Below, piece by piece: positions 53,625 through 63,148 of a DNA stretch of 64,000 nt. Both the position numbers and the translations under genes were made by a program. The first letter of the stretch is position 1. Each line of letters begins with the position of its first letter. The stretch is from Anaerolineae bacterium (GTDB lineage: Bacteria > Chloroflexota > Anaerolineae > Aggregatilineales > Phototrophicaceae), in contig JAJDUC010000074.1 of the NCBI GenBank assembly GCA_022826865.1, positions 1 to 64,000 on the forward strand, given 5' to 3'. The notes beneath the pieces are model-generated. The model worked only from the letters and a program-made list of their open reading frames with translations. It was not told the DNA's origin and did not search any database.

Positions 53625-55517
53625 TCAATCCAGGTGAGACTTGATTGCGAGCGCCACTTCCTTGCTAATGCCATTGACCGCGCTGAGTTCGTTCAGACTG
53701 GCGCTCCTGATGGCGTCAATGGAGTTCTCGAAGTGCTTGAGCAGGACCTTGCGGCGCTTGGGGCCGACGCCGGGGATGGTCTCGAGCCGGCTGGCCAGGC
53801 CCATCTTGCGCCGCTGACTGCGGTGGCTGGCGATGGCGAAACGGTGCGCTTCATCGCGGGCGCGCTGCACCAGGTACAGGGCTTCGCTGCGGCGCGGCAG
53901 CAAAACCGCTTGCGCCTGGGCGGGCTGGAAGATCTCTTCGATGCGCTTGGCCAGGGCGGCCAGCGGAACGCGATCGGCAATGCCGAATTCCTCCAGCACG
54001 GTCTGAGCGGCATTGAGCTGCCCCTTGCCGCCGTCGATGAGCAGCAAATCCGGCAGCATGCGCCAGGTTTCGTCTTTATCTCGACCATCGGGCGAGAGCT
54101 CGCGTTCGGATTCGACCGCGTTCTTCCAGCGCATAAAGCGGCGCGTCAGCGCCTCGCGCAGGGACTGATAGTCATCCGAGCCACGATGTGACACGCTGCG
54201 AATATTAAAGCGGCGATATTCGCTTTTGCGTTGGACGCCACGCAGGAAGACCACACGGCTCGCCACAATTGCCGTGCCCTGGGTCGTGCTGATATCAAAG
54301 CATTCGATGCGGTTGGGGATGCGCGGCAGCTTGAGCGCTTCCTGCAATTCCGCCATTGCGATTTCGTGTTTCGTGGTATCGGCCTCGTACTGGGCGCGCA
54401 TCATCTGCAGGCTCTCCAGCGCATTCTCCTGCGCCAGACCGATGAGCTTGCGCTTGTCGCCGCGCTGCGGCACATGGATCGACACTTTGGCGCCCTCGCG
54501 CCTGTCGCTCAGCCAACGCTCCAGGATGCGCGCCTCTTGCACTTCATTCGGCAGAATCAATTCGCGCGGGATATTGGAGGCCTTGGCGTAAAACTGGCTG
54601 ATGAACTGTTCGAGCACAGTCTGGTCGCTTTCGCCTTCGGTGTTATCCATCGCGCGTGAATCGCTGCCGATGAGTTTGCCGTTGCGAATGAACATGATTT
54701 GCACGGTCGCGTCCCGCTCGTCGCGGGCCAGGGCGATCACATCGTGATCCGTCAGGTTCTTGCCGACGACTTTATGTTTGTTGGTGATGTAATCGATGGC
54801 CTTGAGTTGATCGCGAATGCCGGCCGCCTTCTCAAAGTTCAAGTTGCCGGCTGCGGCATCCATCTCGCTGACCAGACGCCGCTGCACATTTTCTGCCTTG
54901 CCGCCGAGCACATCCATCAGCTCTTGAATCATGGCGCGGTATTCGACGCGGTCGACAGCGCCGATGCAAGGCGCGTTGCAGAGCTTGATATCATGGAAAA
55001 GGCAGGCTCTTTCGTCGGCGCCGGTGATTTCGCGGTCGCATGTCAAATAAGGAAAGGCGCGGCGCAAATCGCTAAGTGTCTTTTGCACCACCCACATCGC
55101 GGTATAAGGACCAAAATAGCGCGAGCCGTCATTGACGACGCGGCGCGTGGTTTCCACCTTGGGGAAGGCGTCGCCCCAGCCAACGCGGATGTAGGGATAA
55201 CGCTTGTCGTCTTTGAGTTCGATATTGAAGCGCGGCTTGTGCTTTTTGATCAGCGTCTCTTCGAGAATCAAGGCCTTGACTTCGTTTTCGGTGATAATGA
55301 AGTCGATGTCGTTGACTTCGAGGCGCATGCGCAGCGTCTTGCTGTTTCCGTCGGCTTGCGTCGTAAAATAGCTGCGCACGCGGTTGCGCAAGCGTTTGGC
55401 TTTGCCGACGTAAATGATGCGGCCGCGGCGGTTTTTCAGCAAATAGACACCGGGCTTGGCGGGCAGGTTCTTGAGAATTGTCTCGATATGAGCCGGTTTC
55501 TCGTATTTCAATTCCAT
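53625..55517 (-). CDS. uvrC: excinuclease ABC subunit C
   Basis: Makes both incisions of nucleotide excision repair together with UvrB, 630 aa. The N-terminal GIY-YIG domain is KPGVYLLKNRRGRIIYVGKA; the UVR (UvrB-binding) helix is near residues 200-235 (LVSEMDAAAGNLNFEKAAGI). The second nuclease domain begins at IECFDISTTQGTAIVAS, and GGKGQLNAAQTVLEE is its core. The C-terminal double HhH is ETIPGVGPKRRKVLLKHF. A 150-bp divergent region separates it from rsmH. Confidence 0.97.
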   Translation of the reverse strand: MELKYEKPAHIETILKNLPAKPGVYLLKNRRGRIIYVGKAKRLRNRVRSYFTTQADGNSKTLRMRLEVNDIDFIITENEVKALILEETLIKKHKPRFNIELKDDKRYPYIRVGWGDAFPKVETTRRVVNDGSRYFGPYTAMWVVQKTLSDLRRAFPYLTCDREITGADERACLFHDIKLCNAPCIGAVDRVEYRAMIQELMDVLGGKAENVQRRLVSEMDAAAGNLNFEKAAGIRDQLKAIDYITNKHKVVGKNLTDHDVIALARDERDATVQIMFIRNGKLIGSDSRAMDNTEGESDQTVLEQFISQFYAKASNIPRELILPNEVQEARILERWLSDRREGAKVSIHVPQRGDKRKLIGLAQENALESLQMMRAQYEADTTKHEIAMAELQEALKLPRIPNRIECFDISTTQGTAIVASRVVFLRGVQRKSEYRRFNIRSVSHRGSDDYQSLREALTRRFMRWKNAVESERELSPDGRDKDETWRMLPDLLLIDGGKGQLNAAQTVLEEFGIADRVPLAALAKRIEEIFQPAQAQAVLLPRRSEALYLVQRARDEAHRFAIASHRSQRRKMGLASRLETIPGVGPKRRKVLLKHFENSIDAIRSASLNELSAVNGISKEVALAIKSHLD

Positions 55518-55667
55518 CGCTCGGAAGGCGGAGTTGGCTGAACGGTGACCACTATTTTAGCATGATCGAAATTTCTGTAGAACGCGACGAACCGGTCATT
55601 CCGGCTTCGGCGTCAAAGCCGAGCGCGCTATGCTCAAAGCAGAAAGCATAAGGCGGGGTCGGCGTCG

Positions 55668-56591
55668 ATGAGCGGACATATTCCCATTCTAACCGATGCC
55701 CTGGTAAAGGCGCTGCGCGCCCAGGATCCGGCAGTTCGGCGTTTGGTCGACGGCACGGTTGGCGGCGGCGGACACAGCGCCGCCCTATTAGGCGCCGGCA
55801 TCGAGAACGCCCTCGTGATTGATCTGGATAAGAGTTCCATTGCGCGGGCGCGGACGGCGCTGGCGGCCTTCGGCGAGCGCGTTCAATATTCTAACGGCAG
55901 CTACCTGGATATGGGACAAGAGATGGCGCGCCTCGGCTGGGACAAGGCTGACGCGATTTTATTAGACCTGGGTTTGTCCTCGCTCCAACTGAACGACCCG
56001 GCTCGCGGATTTTCTTTCCGCTTTGATGCGCCGCTTGACATGCGCTTTGATGTGGATGGCGGCGGCCGGACCGCGGGCGAACTGGTCGATGAGTTGGAAG
56101 AAGGCGAGTTGGCCGATCTGTTCTTTCGCTATGGTGAAGAAAGACATGCGCGCCGCATTGCCCGGGCAATCGCGCAGGCGCGGCCGGTAGCCACTGCAGC
56201 GCAGTTGGCGGATATTGTCATGCGCGCGAAGCCGGCGGCGGCGCGGCGAGCCCGGATCCATCCGGCGACCCGGGTCTTTCAAGCGCTGCGCATCGCGGTG
56301 AATGACGAACTCGCGTCTGTTACAAATGTCCTGCCGCTCGCTATCGGCTTGCTGCGGCCGGGCGGAAGGCTGGCCGTCATCAGCTTTCACAGCCTGGAAG
56401 ATCGCATCGTTAAGCGGCAGTTCCGCGCGCTGGCAGAGACGCGTTTGGCGCCCCCGGGCATGGCGTCCCTGGGTGAAAAGCGGGCGCAAATCCGCCTGGT
56501 GAATCGCAAACCCATCGTCGCTGACGAGGCCGAAGTCAGGGCTAATCCCCGCAGCCGCAGCGCCAAGTTGCGCGTCGTTGAAAAGCTGTAA
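55668..56591 (+). CDS. rsmH: 16S rRNA (cytosine1402-N4)-methyltransferase
   Basis: Methylates C1402 of 16S rRNA; first gene of the division/cell-wall cluster. The 307-aa protein has the SAM motif VDGTVGGGGHSAALLGAG, LLDLGLSSLQLNDPARGFSF, HPATRVFQALRIAVNDEL and ISFHSLEDRIVKRQF, all diagnostic. The gene has ATG 55668. mraZ, often the gene before it, is not present. Confidence 0.97.
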   Translation: MSGHIPILTDALVKALRAQDPAVRRLVDGTVGGGGHSAALLGAGIENALVIDLDKSSIARARTALAAFGERVQYSNGSYLDMGQEMARLGWDKADAILLDLGLSSLQLNDPARGFSFRFDAPLDMRFDVDGGGRTAGELVDELEEGELADLFFRYGEERHARRIARAIAQARPVATAAQLADIVMRAKPAAARRARIHPATRVFQALRIAVNDELASVTNVLPLAIGLLRPGGRLAVISFHSLEDRIVKRQFRALAETRLAPPGMASLGEKRAQIRLVNRKPIVADEAEVRANPRSRSAKLRVVEKL

Positions 56592-56702
56592 CCGCTCTTA
56601 GTCGAGTTGCGCGTACGCAAATACTGAATACATTGGTAGGGAACGGGCAGATGATTTGTCCTTCCGCCCTTCCCGATTTTCAAGGCGCTACGGCTTCAGC
56701 GG

Positions 56703-57173
56703 ATGTCACAAGTCTGGTTTCAACATACATTCAGTCGCAAGCGCTTCCGAACGCGCAATCAAGCGACCGCAATCGCCATTTTGGGCGTCGCGATATTACT
56801 TATCCTGGGCAGTCTTTACCTGTCGCAGGTGGCTTCCTTTGCGATCACCAACCGCGAAATTGAGGATTTGATCAGACGCCGCGATGAAATCAAGCGGGAA
56901 AACGAGCGCCTGATCGGTGAAATCGCGAGCTTCCGAACAGTTCCGCGTCTGTACGCGCGCGCGGTGGAACTCGGATTCAGGCCGGCAGTCAACGCCGATA
57001 TCGATTATGTCTTGATTGCGGGATACAACCCAGATCGCGAACAGTTGCTTCGGGCGCCGACAAGCACAGAAGCGCTTAATCCAGCGGCGCCAGCATATGT
57101 CGAGACTTTTGGCGGCTGGCTGGAAGAGCAATTCGACCTGCTCCGCCGTCAATTCCAATCCTTCGCCGGGTGA
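56703..57173 (+). CDS. FtsL/DivIC-like cell division protein
   Basis: A 156-aa bitopic membrane protein. The N-terminal 22 residues are basic, the membrane helix is ATAIAILGVAILLILGSLYL, and a short leucine/charged coiled coil (REIEDLIRRRDEIKRENERL) follows. Size, topology and place between rsmH and the PBP match FtsL of the divisome. Sequence conservation in this family is poor, so the name rests mainly on context. It is 111 bp after rsmH. Confidence 0.8.
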   Translation: MSQVWFQHTFSRKRFRTRNQATAIAILGVAILLILGSLYLSQVASFAITNREIEDLIRRRDEIKRENERLIGEIASFRTVPRLYARAVELGFRPAVNADIDYVLIAGYNPDREQLLRAPTSTEALNPAAPAYVETFGGWLEEQFDLLRRQFQSFAG

Positions 57174-57188
57174 CGGGAAGCGGTATCC

Positions 57189-58937
57189 ATGCAAGGCGCC
57201 TCCAATCAGCAAACGACGATTCAAGCCCGGCTGCCATTTGTGGCGATTTTCCTGCTCTTGCTAGCGGGCTATCTGGTGGTCAACCTGGCGAACTTCCAGT
57301 TTTTTCCACGATCAGTCCGCCAGGAATTGGAGAAAATCGGCAGTTCGATCACCAATACGACGCTGCGCATCCCGGCTGAACGCGGATTGATTTATGATCG
57401 CGACGGCGAGCCGCTGGCCTTCAACATCGCGCAGTACCGCCTCGGTGTCAGCCCTGACCTGGTGGCTGAACCGGAAGCCTTGATGAAAGAATTGGCGCAG
57501 ATACTTGATATCGATGAATTCGACCTTTATCGCAAGATCACCAGCGACAGGATTTGGGAATTCGTGGCCGGGCCGATATCGGCGCAGGAAGGGCAAGCGA
57601 TCGCGGCCTTGAACAACATCGCCCTCGGCCTGGAGGAGATACCCAAGCGCTTTTATCCGCAAGGGACTCTGGCCGCGCATGTCATAGGCTTTGTGCTGGA
57701 TGACGGTCTGAAAGGCGCGCTTGGCGTCGAGGGCGCGTTTAACGACACCCTGGCCGGCCGCGTGCTGGATCTATCGATCAGCAACGTGCCTTTTGACTTG
57801 CCTGAAGATCGGCCGGCGGAACAGCGCGGACAAGACATCGTGCTGACACTGGACCGCGATGTGCAGTTTTGGGTGGAATCCGAGTTGAAGGCGGCGGTGG
57901 AAGAATACAACGCTTTCCGCGGCACAATCATCGTCATGGATCCACGCAATGGCGACGTCCTGGCGCTGGCCAACTATCCGTCGATCGACCCCAATCATTT
58001 TCTCGATGTCGAAGATCCCAACCTGCTCGTCAATCCGGCCATAAACGAAACTTATGAACCGGGCTCCTTGATGCAAGTGCTGACGGTGGCGAGCGCGCTG
58101 GAGAAAGGAACGATTACGCCGGCCTGGACCTATAACGACAAAGCCTTGCTGGAAGTCGGCGGGCGCGATATTTGGAACCGGCGCTACCAGGCGAATGGCA
58201 CAACTGACGCGACGGCGATTTTGAGCAAGTCGCTCAATGTGGGCGCGGCAACTATCGCCATGCAGATGGGCACGGAGGATTTCTACAGTTCGATGCGCGC
58301 ATTCGGGCTGGGAAACGCCACCGGCGTAGGCCTGCACGCCGAAGAACGCGGCGAACTCAATATCCCGGGCGATACCGATTGGAGCGAAAGTTACCTCGGC
58401 TTCAACAGCTTCGGGCAATACATGGAAGTGACAAGCATGCAGATGATCACCGCCTTCGCCGCGATCGCCAACGATGGGATTATGCGTCAGCCGCGCATCG
58501 TGAAGCAGGTCATCGGTGAAGCCGGCCCCGAAGAAGCGCGACCAGCGACTGTCCGGCGGGTCATATCATCGGAGACCGCCCGCATCGTCAATGACATGAT
58601 GAAGCGCGTCATCTATGAAGCCGCGCCGGAAGCATTCCTCCGCGGTTACAGCGTCGCCGGCAAGCCGGGCACGGCCCAAATATCCACGGCCGTTGGGAAC
58701 GAGGAGGGTCCCAATTCGACGATTGTGTCCTTCGTTGGATTCTTACCGGCCGATGAGCCGCAGGCGGTGGTACTGATCAAGCTGGATCGGCCCGATCTGT
58801 ATTATGGCTACGAAGTTGCGGCGCCGGTTTTCCGGCGCGTCGCCAACCGCCTTGTTATTTTGCTGGAAATACCTGATGATGATGTAAGAAGCCGTTTAGC
58901 AGCGGCAGAAAGCCAAATCAGCTGGGCTGAAGAATAG
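57189..58937 (+). CDS. FtsI-like penicillin-binding protein with altered SxxK motif
   Basis: A 582-aa class B PBP: membrane helix at the N-terminus (FVAIFLLLLAGYLVVNLANF), dimerisation domain (IPAERGLIYDRDGEPLAFNI) and transpeptidase domain. The three active-site motifs can be placed: SxN is intact (SLN, Ser348-Asn350), the third reads KPGT (Lys492) in place of KTGT, and the first is EPGSLMQV, that is Ser293-Leu-Met-Gln296 where all active PBPs have SxxK. With Gln in place of the general-base Lys the enzyme may be inactive. No PASTA domain. It sits 15 bp after the ftsL-like gene in the ftsI position. Confidence 0.9.
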   Translation: MQGASNQQTTIQARLPFVAIFLLLLAGYLVVNLANFQFFPRSVRQELEKIGSSITNTTLRIPAERGLIYDRDGEPLAFNIAQYRLGVSPDLVAEPEALMKELAQILDIDEFDLYRKITSDRIWEFVAGPISAQEGQAIAALNNIALGLEEIPKRFYPQGTLAAHVIGFVLDDGLKGALGVEGAFNDTLAGRVLDLSISNVPFDLPEDRPAEQRGQDIVLTLDRDVQFWVESELKAAVEEYNAFRGTIIVMDPRNGDVLALANYPSIDPNHFLDVEDPNLLVNPAINETYEPGSLMQVLTVASALEKGTITPAWTYNDKALLEVGGRDIWNRRYQANGTTDATAILSKSLNVGAATIAMQMGTEDFYSSMRAFGLGNATGVGLHAEERGELNIPGDTDWSESYLGFNSFGQYMEVTSMQMITAFAAIANDGIMRQPRIVKQVIGEAGPEEARPATVRRVISSETARIVNDMMKRVIYEAAPEAFLRGYSVAGKPGTAQISTAVGNEEGPNSTIVSFVGFLPADEPQAVVLIKLDRPDLYYGYEVAAPVFRRVANRLVILLEIPDDDVRSRLAAAESQISWAEE

Positions 58938-58950
58938 GAAATCGCCAGCC

Positions 58951-59976
58951 ATGGACGGGCAATTACCTTTAGCGCTCAGCGTGGGCGGGGCAACATTCCT
59001 GTTGGGCGTCATCTGGGGCGGACCGTTTATTGAGCTGCTCCATCGCTTCAAGTTGGGAAAACAGATCCGCGCCGAACTGATGGACAGCCACCATGTCCAA
59101 AAGATCGGCACACCGACCATGGGCGGCATCATGATCATTGTGCCGGCCATTTGCATCACGCTGGCGCTCAACATCTCGCCCATTGTGCAGGAGGGCTCCG
59201 GGCGCAGTATCCTGCTGCCGATGTTTGTTCTGCTCGGATTCGCCATGCTGGGCCTGATTGATGACTGGGAAGGCATACAGACATCACGAGGAAAGGTGGG
59301 CGAAGGCTTGTCGGGCAAGTTGAAATTCGCCACGCAAATCATTCTGGCGCTTGTCGCTTCAACGGTGATATCGCAGTTTGAGTTCTCTTATGCGAATGCG
59401 CTGATCCTGCCGCTGATTCAAGTCATCGTCCCGCTTCATCCGCTGCTGTTCATCCTGGTCAGCGCTTTCATCATCGTCGCGACATCGAACGCCACCAACT
59501 TGACGGACGGCCTGGACGGTTTGGCCGGAATTATCACGGCCAGCGCCTTCGGCGCATACGGTGTGATCGCCGTGCTGCAGAATCAAATCTTCATGGTGGA
59601 ACTCTGTTTCGTCATTGTGGGCGCCTGCTTTGCCTTCCTCTGGTATAACGCGCACCCGGCGCAGCTATTCATGGGCGACACCGGTTCGCTGGCGCTGGGC
59701 GCGACCTTGGGCACGATCGCAGTTATGACCGGGCACTGGCTGCTTCTTCCTATCATCGCCATCATTCCGGTCATGGAAATACTCAGCGTCATATTGCAGG
59801 TTGTCTCCGCCAAGCTGAGCCGCCGCATCTACGGCGTGGATATTCGTCCCTTCCGGCGCACGCCGATCCATCACCATTTTGAGCTCGGCGGCTGGAGCGA
59901 AACGCAGATCGTCCAGCGCTTCTGGCTGATCGGCATATTGAGCGCATTTGTGGGCGTAGCGCTCGCCCTGCTTTGA
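58951..59976 (+). CDS. mraY: phospho-N-acetylmuramoyl-pentapeptide-transferase
   Basis: Forms lipid I from UDP-MurNAc-pentapeptide and undecaprenyl phosphate in the membrane, 341 aa and ten helices. The catalytic and metal residues are in GLIDDWEGI (DD), NATNLTDGLDGLAG and the HHHFELGGWSE loop. FMGDTGSLALGATLG is the further conserved signature. It begins 13 bp after the PBP gene and is followed by a 403-bp non-coding stretch. Confidence 0.97.
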   Translation: MDGQLPLALSVGGATFLLGVIWGGPFIELLHRFKLGKQIRAELMDSHHVQKIGTPTMGGIMIIVPAICITLALNISPIVQEGSGRSILLPMFVLLGFAMLGLIDDWEGIQTSRGKVGEGLSGKLKFATQIILALVASTVISQFEFSYANALILPLIQVIVPLHPLLFILVSAFIIVATSNATNLTDGLDGLAGIITASAFGAYGVIAVLQNQIFMVELCFVIVGACFAFLWYNAHPAQLFMGDTGSLALGATLGTIAVMTGHWLLLPIIAIIPVMEILSVILQVVSAKLSRRIYGVDIRPFRRTPIHHHFELGGWSETQIVQRFWLIGILSAFVGVALALL

Positions 59977-60045
59977 GATTTGGCCGATCGTGAAATGGCG
60001 CGTTGGTCTTCGACTAGTTTTTCGTCGCCAGAGGGGCGCAGAAAT

Positions 60046-60215
60046 AGTTCCAACAAAGTAATGAAAAACCGGAATTAAGTCGATTGTAGTGGCGACATTG
60101 TATGTCGCCCGAAGATTCACGATTGCATCATCGGGCGATTCACAGGGTCGCGTAGACACTGACCGTCAATCGCCCCTACAATGTCCCAGTATATTCGCAT
60201 TAGTTTGTTGGAACC
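60046..60215. repeat. MITE-like palindromic element, copy 2
   Basis: This fills most of the 403-bp gap between mraY and murD. The outer inverted arms are GTTCCAACAAAGTAATG (60047-60063) and its counterpart at 60198-60214, matching at all but one position. The inner arms TTGTAGTGGCGA (60084-60095) and TCGCCCCTACAA (60170-60181) match at 11 of 12. One hairpin, GGCGACAT/ATGTCGCC, lies at 60091-60109. The inner arms share GTAG(G/T)GGCGA with the element at 3-124. It has no coding content and splits the otherwise compact cluster. Confidence 0.65.
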
Positions 60216-60379
60216 ACTGAAGCAAATTCAAGTAAGTCGCGCAAATAGGGAGCAGACTTCTCTGCGCGCTTTGGCGGCCCAGCGAACGCGCTGGGATTGC
60301 GGGCGTCTTGGCGGGTCGCGAAAACTCAATCCACTATAATACAGATTGTTTCAGCGAAGACTGGTGTGCAAGGGAGCGC

Positions 60380-61789
60380 ATGGCGAAGCGAGATTACCTC
60401 GCGGGCAAACGCGTCGTCATCTTTGGGTTCGGCCGCCAGGGTGCCGCGCTGGCGCGCTGGCTGCCCAGCATTGGCGCCGAAGCCCTCATCACGGACAGCC
60501 GCAGCGCCACGGCGCTGAAATTGCGGCGGCGCGATTATCCGGGTGTGCGCTTTTATCTCGGGGGCCATCCCGATAACGTCTTAAACGGGGCGCGTCTGAT
60601 CTGCGTCTCCGGCGGTGTCCCGCTGGATTTGCCGATTCTCGAAAAGGCGCGGCAACGCGGCATCCCCTTCAGCAATGACGCCCAGCTATTTATCGAGCGC
60701 TGTCCGGCGCCGATCATCGGCATCACCGGCAGCGCGGGCAAAACCACCACGACCGCTCTGGTTGGCAAGATTGCGGCCGCCGCCGGCTACCGCGTATGGG
60801 TGGGCGGCAATATCGGCAATCCTCTGATTGAAGACCTGCGGCGCATCCGGCCGGAAGATATTGTGGTGATGGAGCTATCCAGTTTTCAATTGGAATTGAT
60901 GAGCGCCAGCCCCAAGGTGGCGGCAATCCTCAATCTAACGCCGAATCATTTGGACCGACATGGCAGCTTCGAGCGCTACGCGGCTGCCAAGGCGAATATC
61001 CTGCGCTTTCAAAGCAGCGCTGATGTCGCCGTCCTCGGTTGGGATGACGCCGGCAGCAAGGCATTCGAGCCGATTGTCGCCGGCGAGCTGCTGGCATTCA
61101 GTCGCTACGAAATGACGCCGCACGGCGCTTTTATGTTGGGGAGCCGGCTGTTGGTGGCCGGCTCTGCCAGCTTCGACACGAACCCGCACGTGGTCTGTGA
61201 ACGCGAGGACATCGGTTTACGGGGCGACCACAATGTTCAAAACGTCTTGGCGGCCTGCGCAATCACAGGCGGGATGGGTTTGGCGATTGATCGGCCCGGC
61301 GTATTGCCGGAGGTCATGCGCGCGGCGATTCGCGCCTTCAAGCCGGTGGAACATCGCCTGGAAGCGGTGCGGCTTATCGGCGGCGTCACCTGGGTTAATG
61401 ACAGCATCGCGACCGCGCCGGAACGCCTGCTTGCCGCGCTGAGCAGTTACGATGAGCCGCTTGTGCTGCTGATCGGCGGGGCGGACAAGGACTTGCCCTG
61501 GGAGGCTGCGCTGCAGCACGCGCTGCTCCAGGCGCGCCATATTGTGGTCTTCGGCCAGGATGGCGAAAAGCAGGTAGCGACCAAAGTGATGAAGCTCCTG
61601 GAAAGGCTGCGCGCAGGTGATGGTCAAGTGAAGCGGGCTGAGACGCTGGCGGAGGCAGTCGAGTTGGCGGCCGCTGTCGCCCAGCCGGGGGATGTTGTGC
61701 TGCTGTCCCCGGGCGGAACCAGTTATGACGCTTACGCGGATTTCGCTGAACGCGGCGAGCACTTTCGCCGATTGGTATCTAAACTATAA
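60380..61789 (+). CDS. murD: UDP-N-acetylmuramoyl-L-alanine--D-glutamate ligase
   Basis: Adds D-Glu to UDP-MurNAc-L-Ala, cytosolic, 469 aa from ATG 60380 (AAGGGAG just upstream; the longer frame to 60308 is leader). The P-loop is IIGITGSAGKTTTTALVGKI, a GSAGKT variant of the usual GTNGKT. The central domain continues as ELSSFQLELMSASPKVAAIL and TPNHLDRHGSFERYAAAK, and the C-terminal domain has GGVTWVNDSIATAPERLLAA. The distance from mraY is caused by the inserted repeat. murF is not in the window. Confidence 0.96.
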   Translation: MAKRDYLAGKRVVIFGFGRQGAALARWLPSIGAEALITDSRSATALKLRRRDYPGVRFYLGGHPDNVLNGARLICVSGGVPLDLPILEKARQRGIPFSNDAQLFIERCPAPIIGITGSAGKTTTTALVGKIAAAAGYRVWVGGNIGNPLIEDLRRIRPEDIVVMELSSFQLELMSASPKVAAILNLTPNHLDRHGSFERYAAAKANILRFQSSADVAVLGWDDAGSKAFEPIVAGELLAFSRYEMTPHGAFMLGSRLLVAGSASFDTNPHVVCEREDIGLRGDHNVQNVLAACAITGGMGLAIDRPGVLPEVMRAAIRAFKPVEHRLEAVRLIGGVTWVNDSIATAPERLLAALSSYDEPLVLLIGGADKDLPWEAALQHALLQARHIVVFGQDGEKQVATKVMKLLERLRAGDGQVKRAETLAEAVELAAAVAQPGDVVLLSPGGTSYDAYADFAERGEHFRRLVSKL

Positions 61790-61813
61790 TGGACAAGCAA
61801 GACGGGCCGGACA

Positions 61814-63148
61814 ATGGGGACCCAAATGGCTGACAGCGCAATGCAGGATTCGCGACAGCGCCGTATTCGCAGGCGATTGCGGCGGAGCCCGGGCATTAGG
61901 GCGATCGCCGAGGAAGTGGTCCGCCCGGCTGCCCTGCGTCGGCGGCAATACCTGCCCACGCTTGACAAACCGATGCTTGCGGCCGTGATTCTTCTGCTCA
62001 TCATCGGTTCGCTCATGGTCTTCAGTTCAACATTTGACTGGAGCAACCAGACCTATGGCAACGCGCTGGGTTTCTTCCTGGAAGAGCACCTGCGCAACGT
62101 GATTCTGGCTACGATTGCGCTGGCTTTATGCGCCGCGATTGATTATCGCTTTTGGAAGCGCTTTGCCGTCTGGCTCTTGCTGATTACGATTATCGCGCTG
62201 GTCGCCGTCCGCTTATTCGGCGAGGACAAGTTCGGCGCGCGGCGCTCTTTCACCGCCGGCCGCTTGCAGCCCGGCGAATTGGCCGAGTTCACGATCGTCT
62301 TCTATCTGGCCGCCTGGCTCGGCTCCAACAATGCGCGCATCCGCAGTGTATTCTTTGGTCTGCTGCCATTTATGGCGGTTGTCGGCGCAATCGCCTTTTT
62401 GATCATATTACAGCCGGACTTGAGTTCGGCCGCCATCGTCGTGCTGACGGCCTGCGTGATGTTCTTTGTCGCCGGCGCCAATATCTTCCACATGGGCGCT
62501 GTCGGCGGCATTGCCGGCTTCATCGGCCTGATAGTGATCCAGAGCTGGCCCTACGCCCAGCGGCGCATCGCCACGTTTTTCGCGGGCCTCAGCGATGTCA
62601 CCTTGATTGAATACCATACGCAGCAGGCGATCACCGCCTTTTTGCGCGGCGGTTGGATCGGCGTCGGGCTTGGCCAATCGGAGCAGAAATTCGGCGCCCT
62701 GCCCGCGCCGCATACCGATAGCATCTTCGCGATCATCGGCGAGGAACTTGGTGTAATGGGGGCGGCCGTCGTCGTCGCGCTTTATATCGCCTTCGCGATT
62801 CGCGGCTTCCAGACGGCGCGACGAGCGCGAGACAGCTTCGGCGCGCTTCTATGCGTGGGCTTCACGTCCTGGGTCATCATCCAGGCGCTGCTGAATATCG
62901 CGGTGATGACCGGCGCGATACCGTCCACTGGCGTGCCCCTGCCCTTCATCAGCTTCGGCGGCTCGTCGCTGATGGTGGTGATGATCGGCGTCGGATTGAT
63001 GCTCAGCGTGCACCGTGTGGCGACGCAGCGAAAGCCGAACACGGAACGGAGAAGCGATATTGCGAATTTTGATCGGAGCCGGCGGAACAGGCGGGCACGT
63101 ATACCCCGCGCTGGCGACGGCCCAGGCGCTATTGCGCCAGGGCCGTGA
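61814..63148 (+). CDS. ftsW: FtsW/RodA/SpoVE family lipid II polymerase
   Basis: SEDS-family glycosyltransferase, the septal partner of FtsI, 444 aa with about ten helices. The N-terminal 50 residues are basic (RRIRRRLRRSPGIRAI), then MLAAVILLLIIGSLMVFSS. Conserved parts are QPDLSSAAIVVLTACVMFFV, TQQAITAFLRGGWIGVGLGQ, EELGVMGAAVVVALYIAF and TGVPLPFISFGGSSL. Its C-terminus overlaps the start of murG by 89 bp, an unusually long overlap. The start ATG 61814 is 24 bp after murD. Confidence 0.93.
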   Translation: MGTQMADSAMQDSRQRRIRRRLRRSPGIRAIAEEVVRPAALRRRQYLPTLDKPMLAAVILLLIIGSLMVFSSTFDWSNQTYGNALGFFLEEHLRNVILATIALALCAAIDYRFWKRFAVWLLLITIIALVAVRLFGEDKFGARRSFTAGRLQPGELAEFTIVFYLAAWLGSNNARIRSVFFGLLPFMAVVGAIAFLIILQPDLSSAAIVVLTACVMFFVAGANIFHMGAVGGIAGFIGLIVIQSWPYAQRRIATFFAGLSDVTLIEYHTQQAITAFLRGGWIGVGLGQSEQKFGALPAPHTDSIFAIIGEELGVMGAAVVVALYIAFAIRGFQTARRARDSFGALLCVGFTSWVIIQALLNIAVMTGAIPSTGVPLPFISFGGSSLMVVMIGVGLMLSVHRVATQRKPNTERRSDIANFDRSRRNRRARIPRAGDGPGAIAPGP

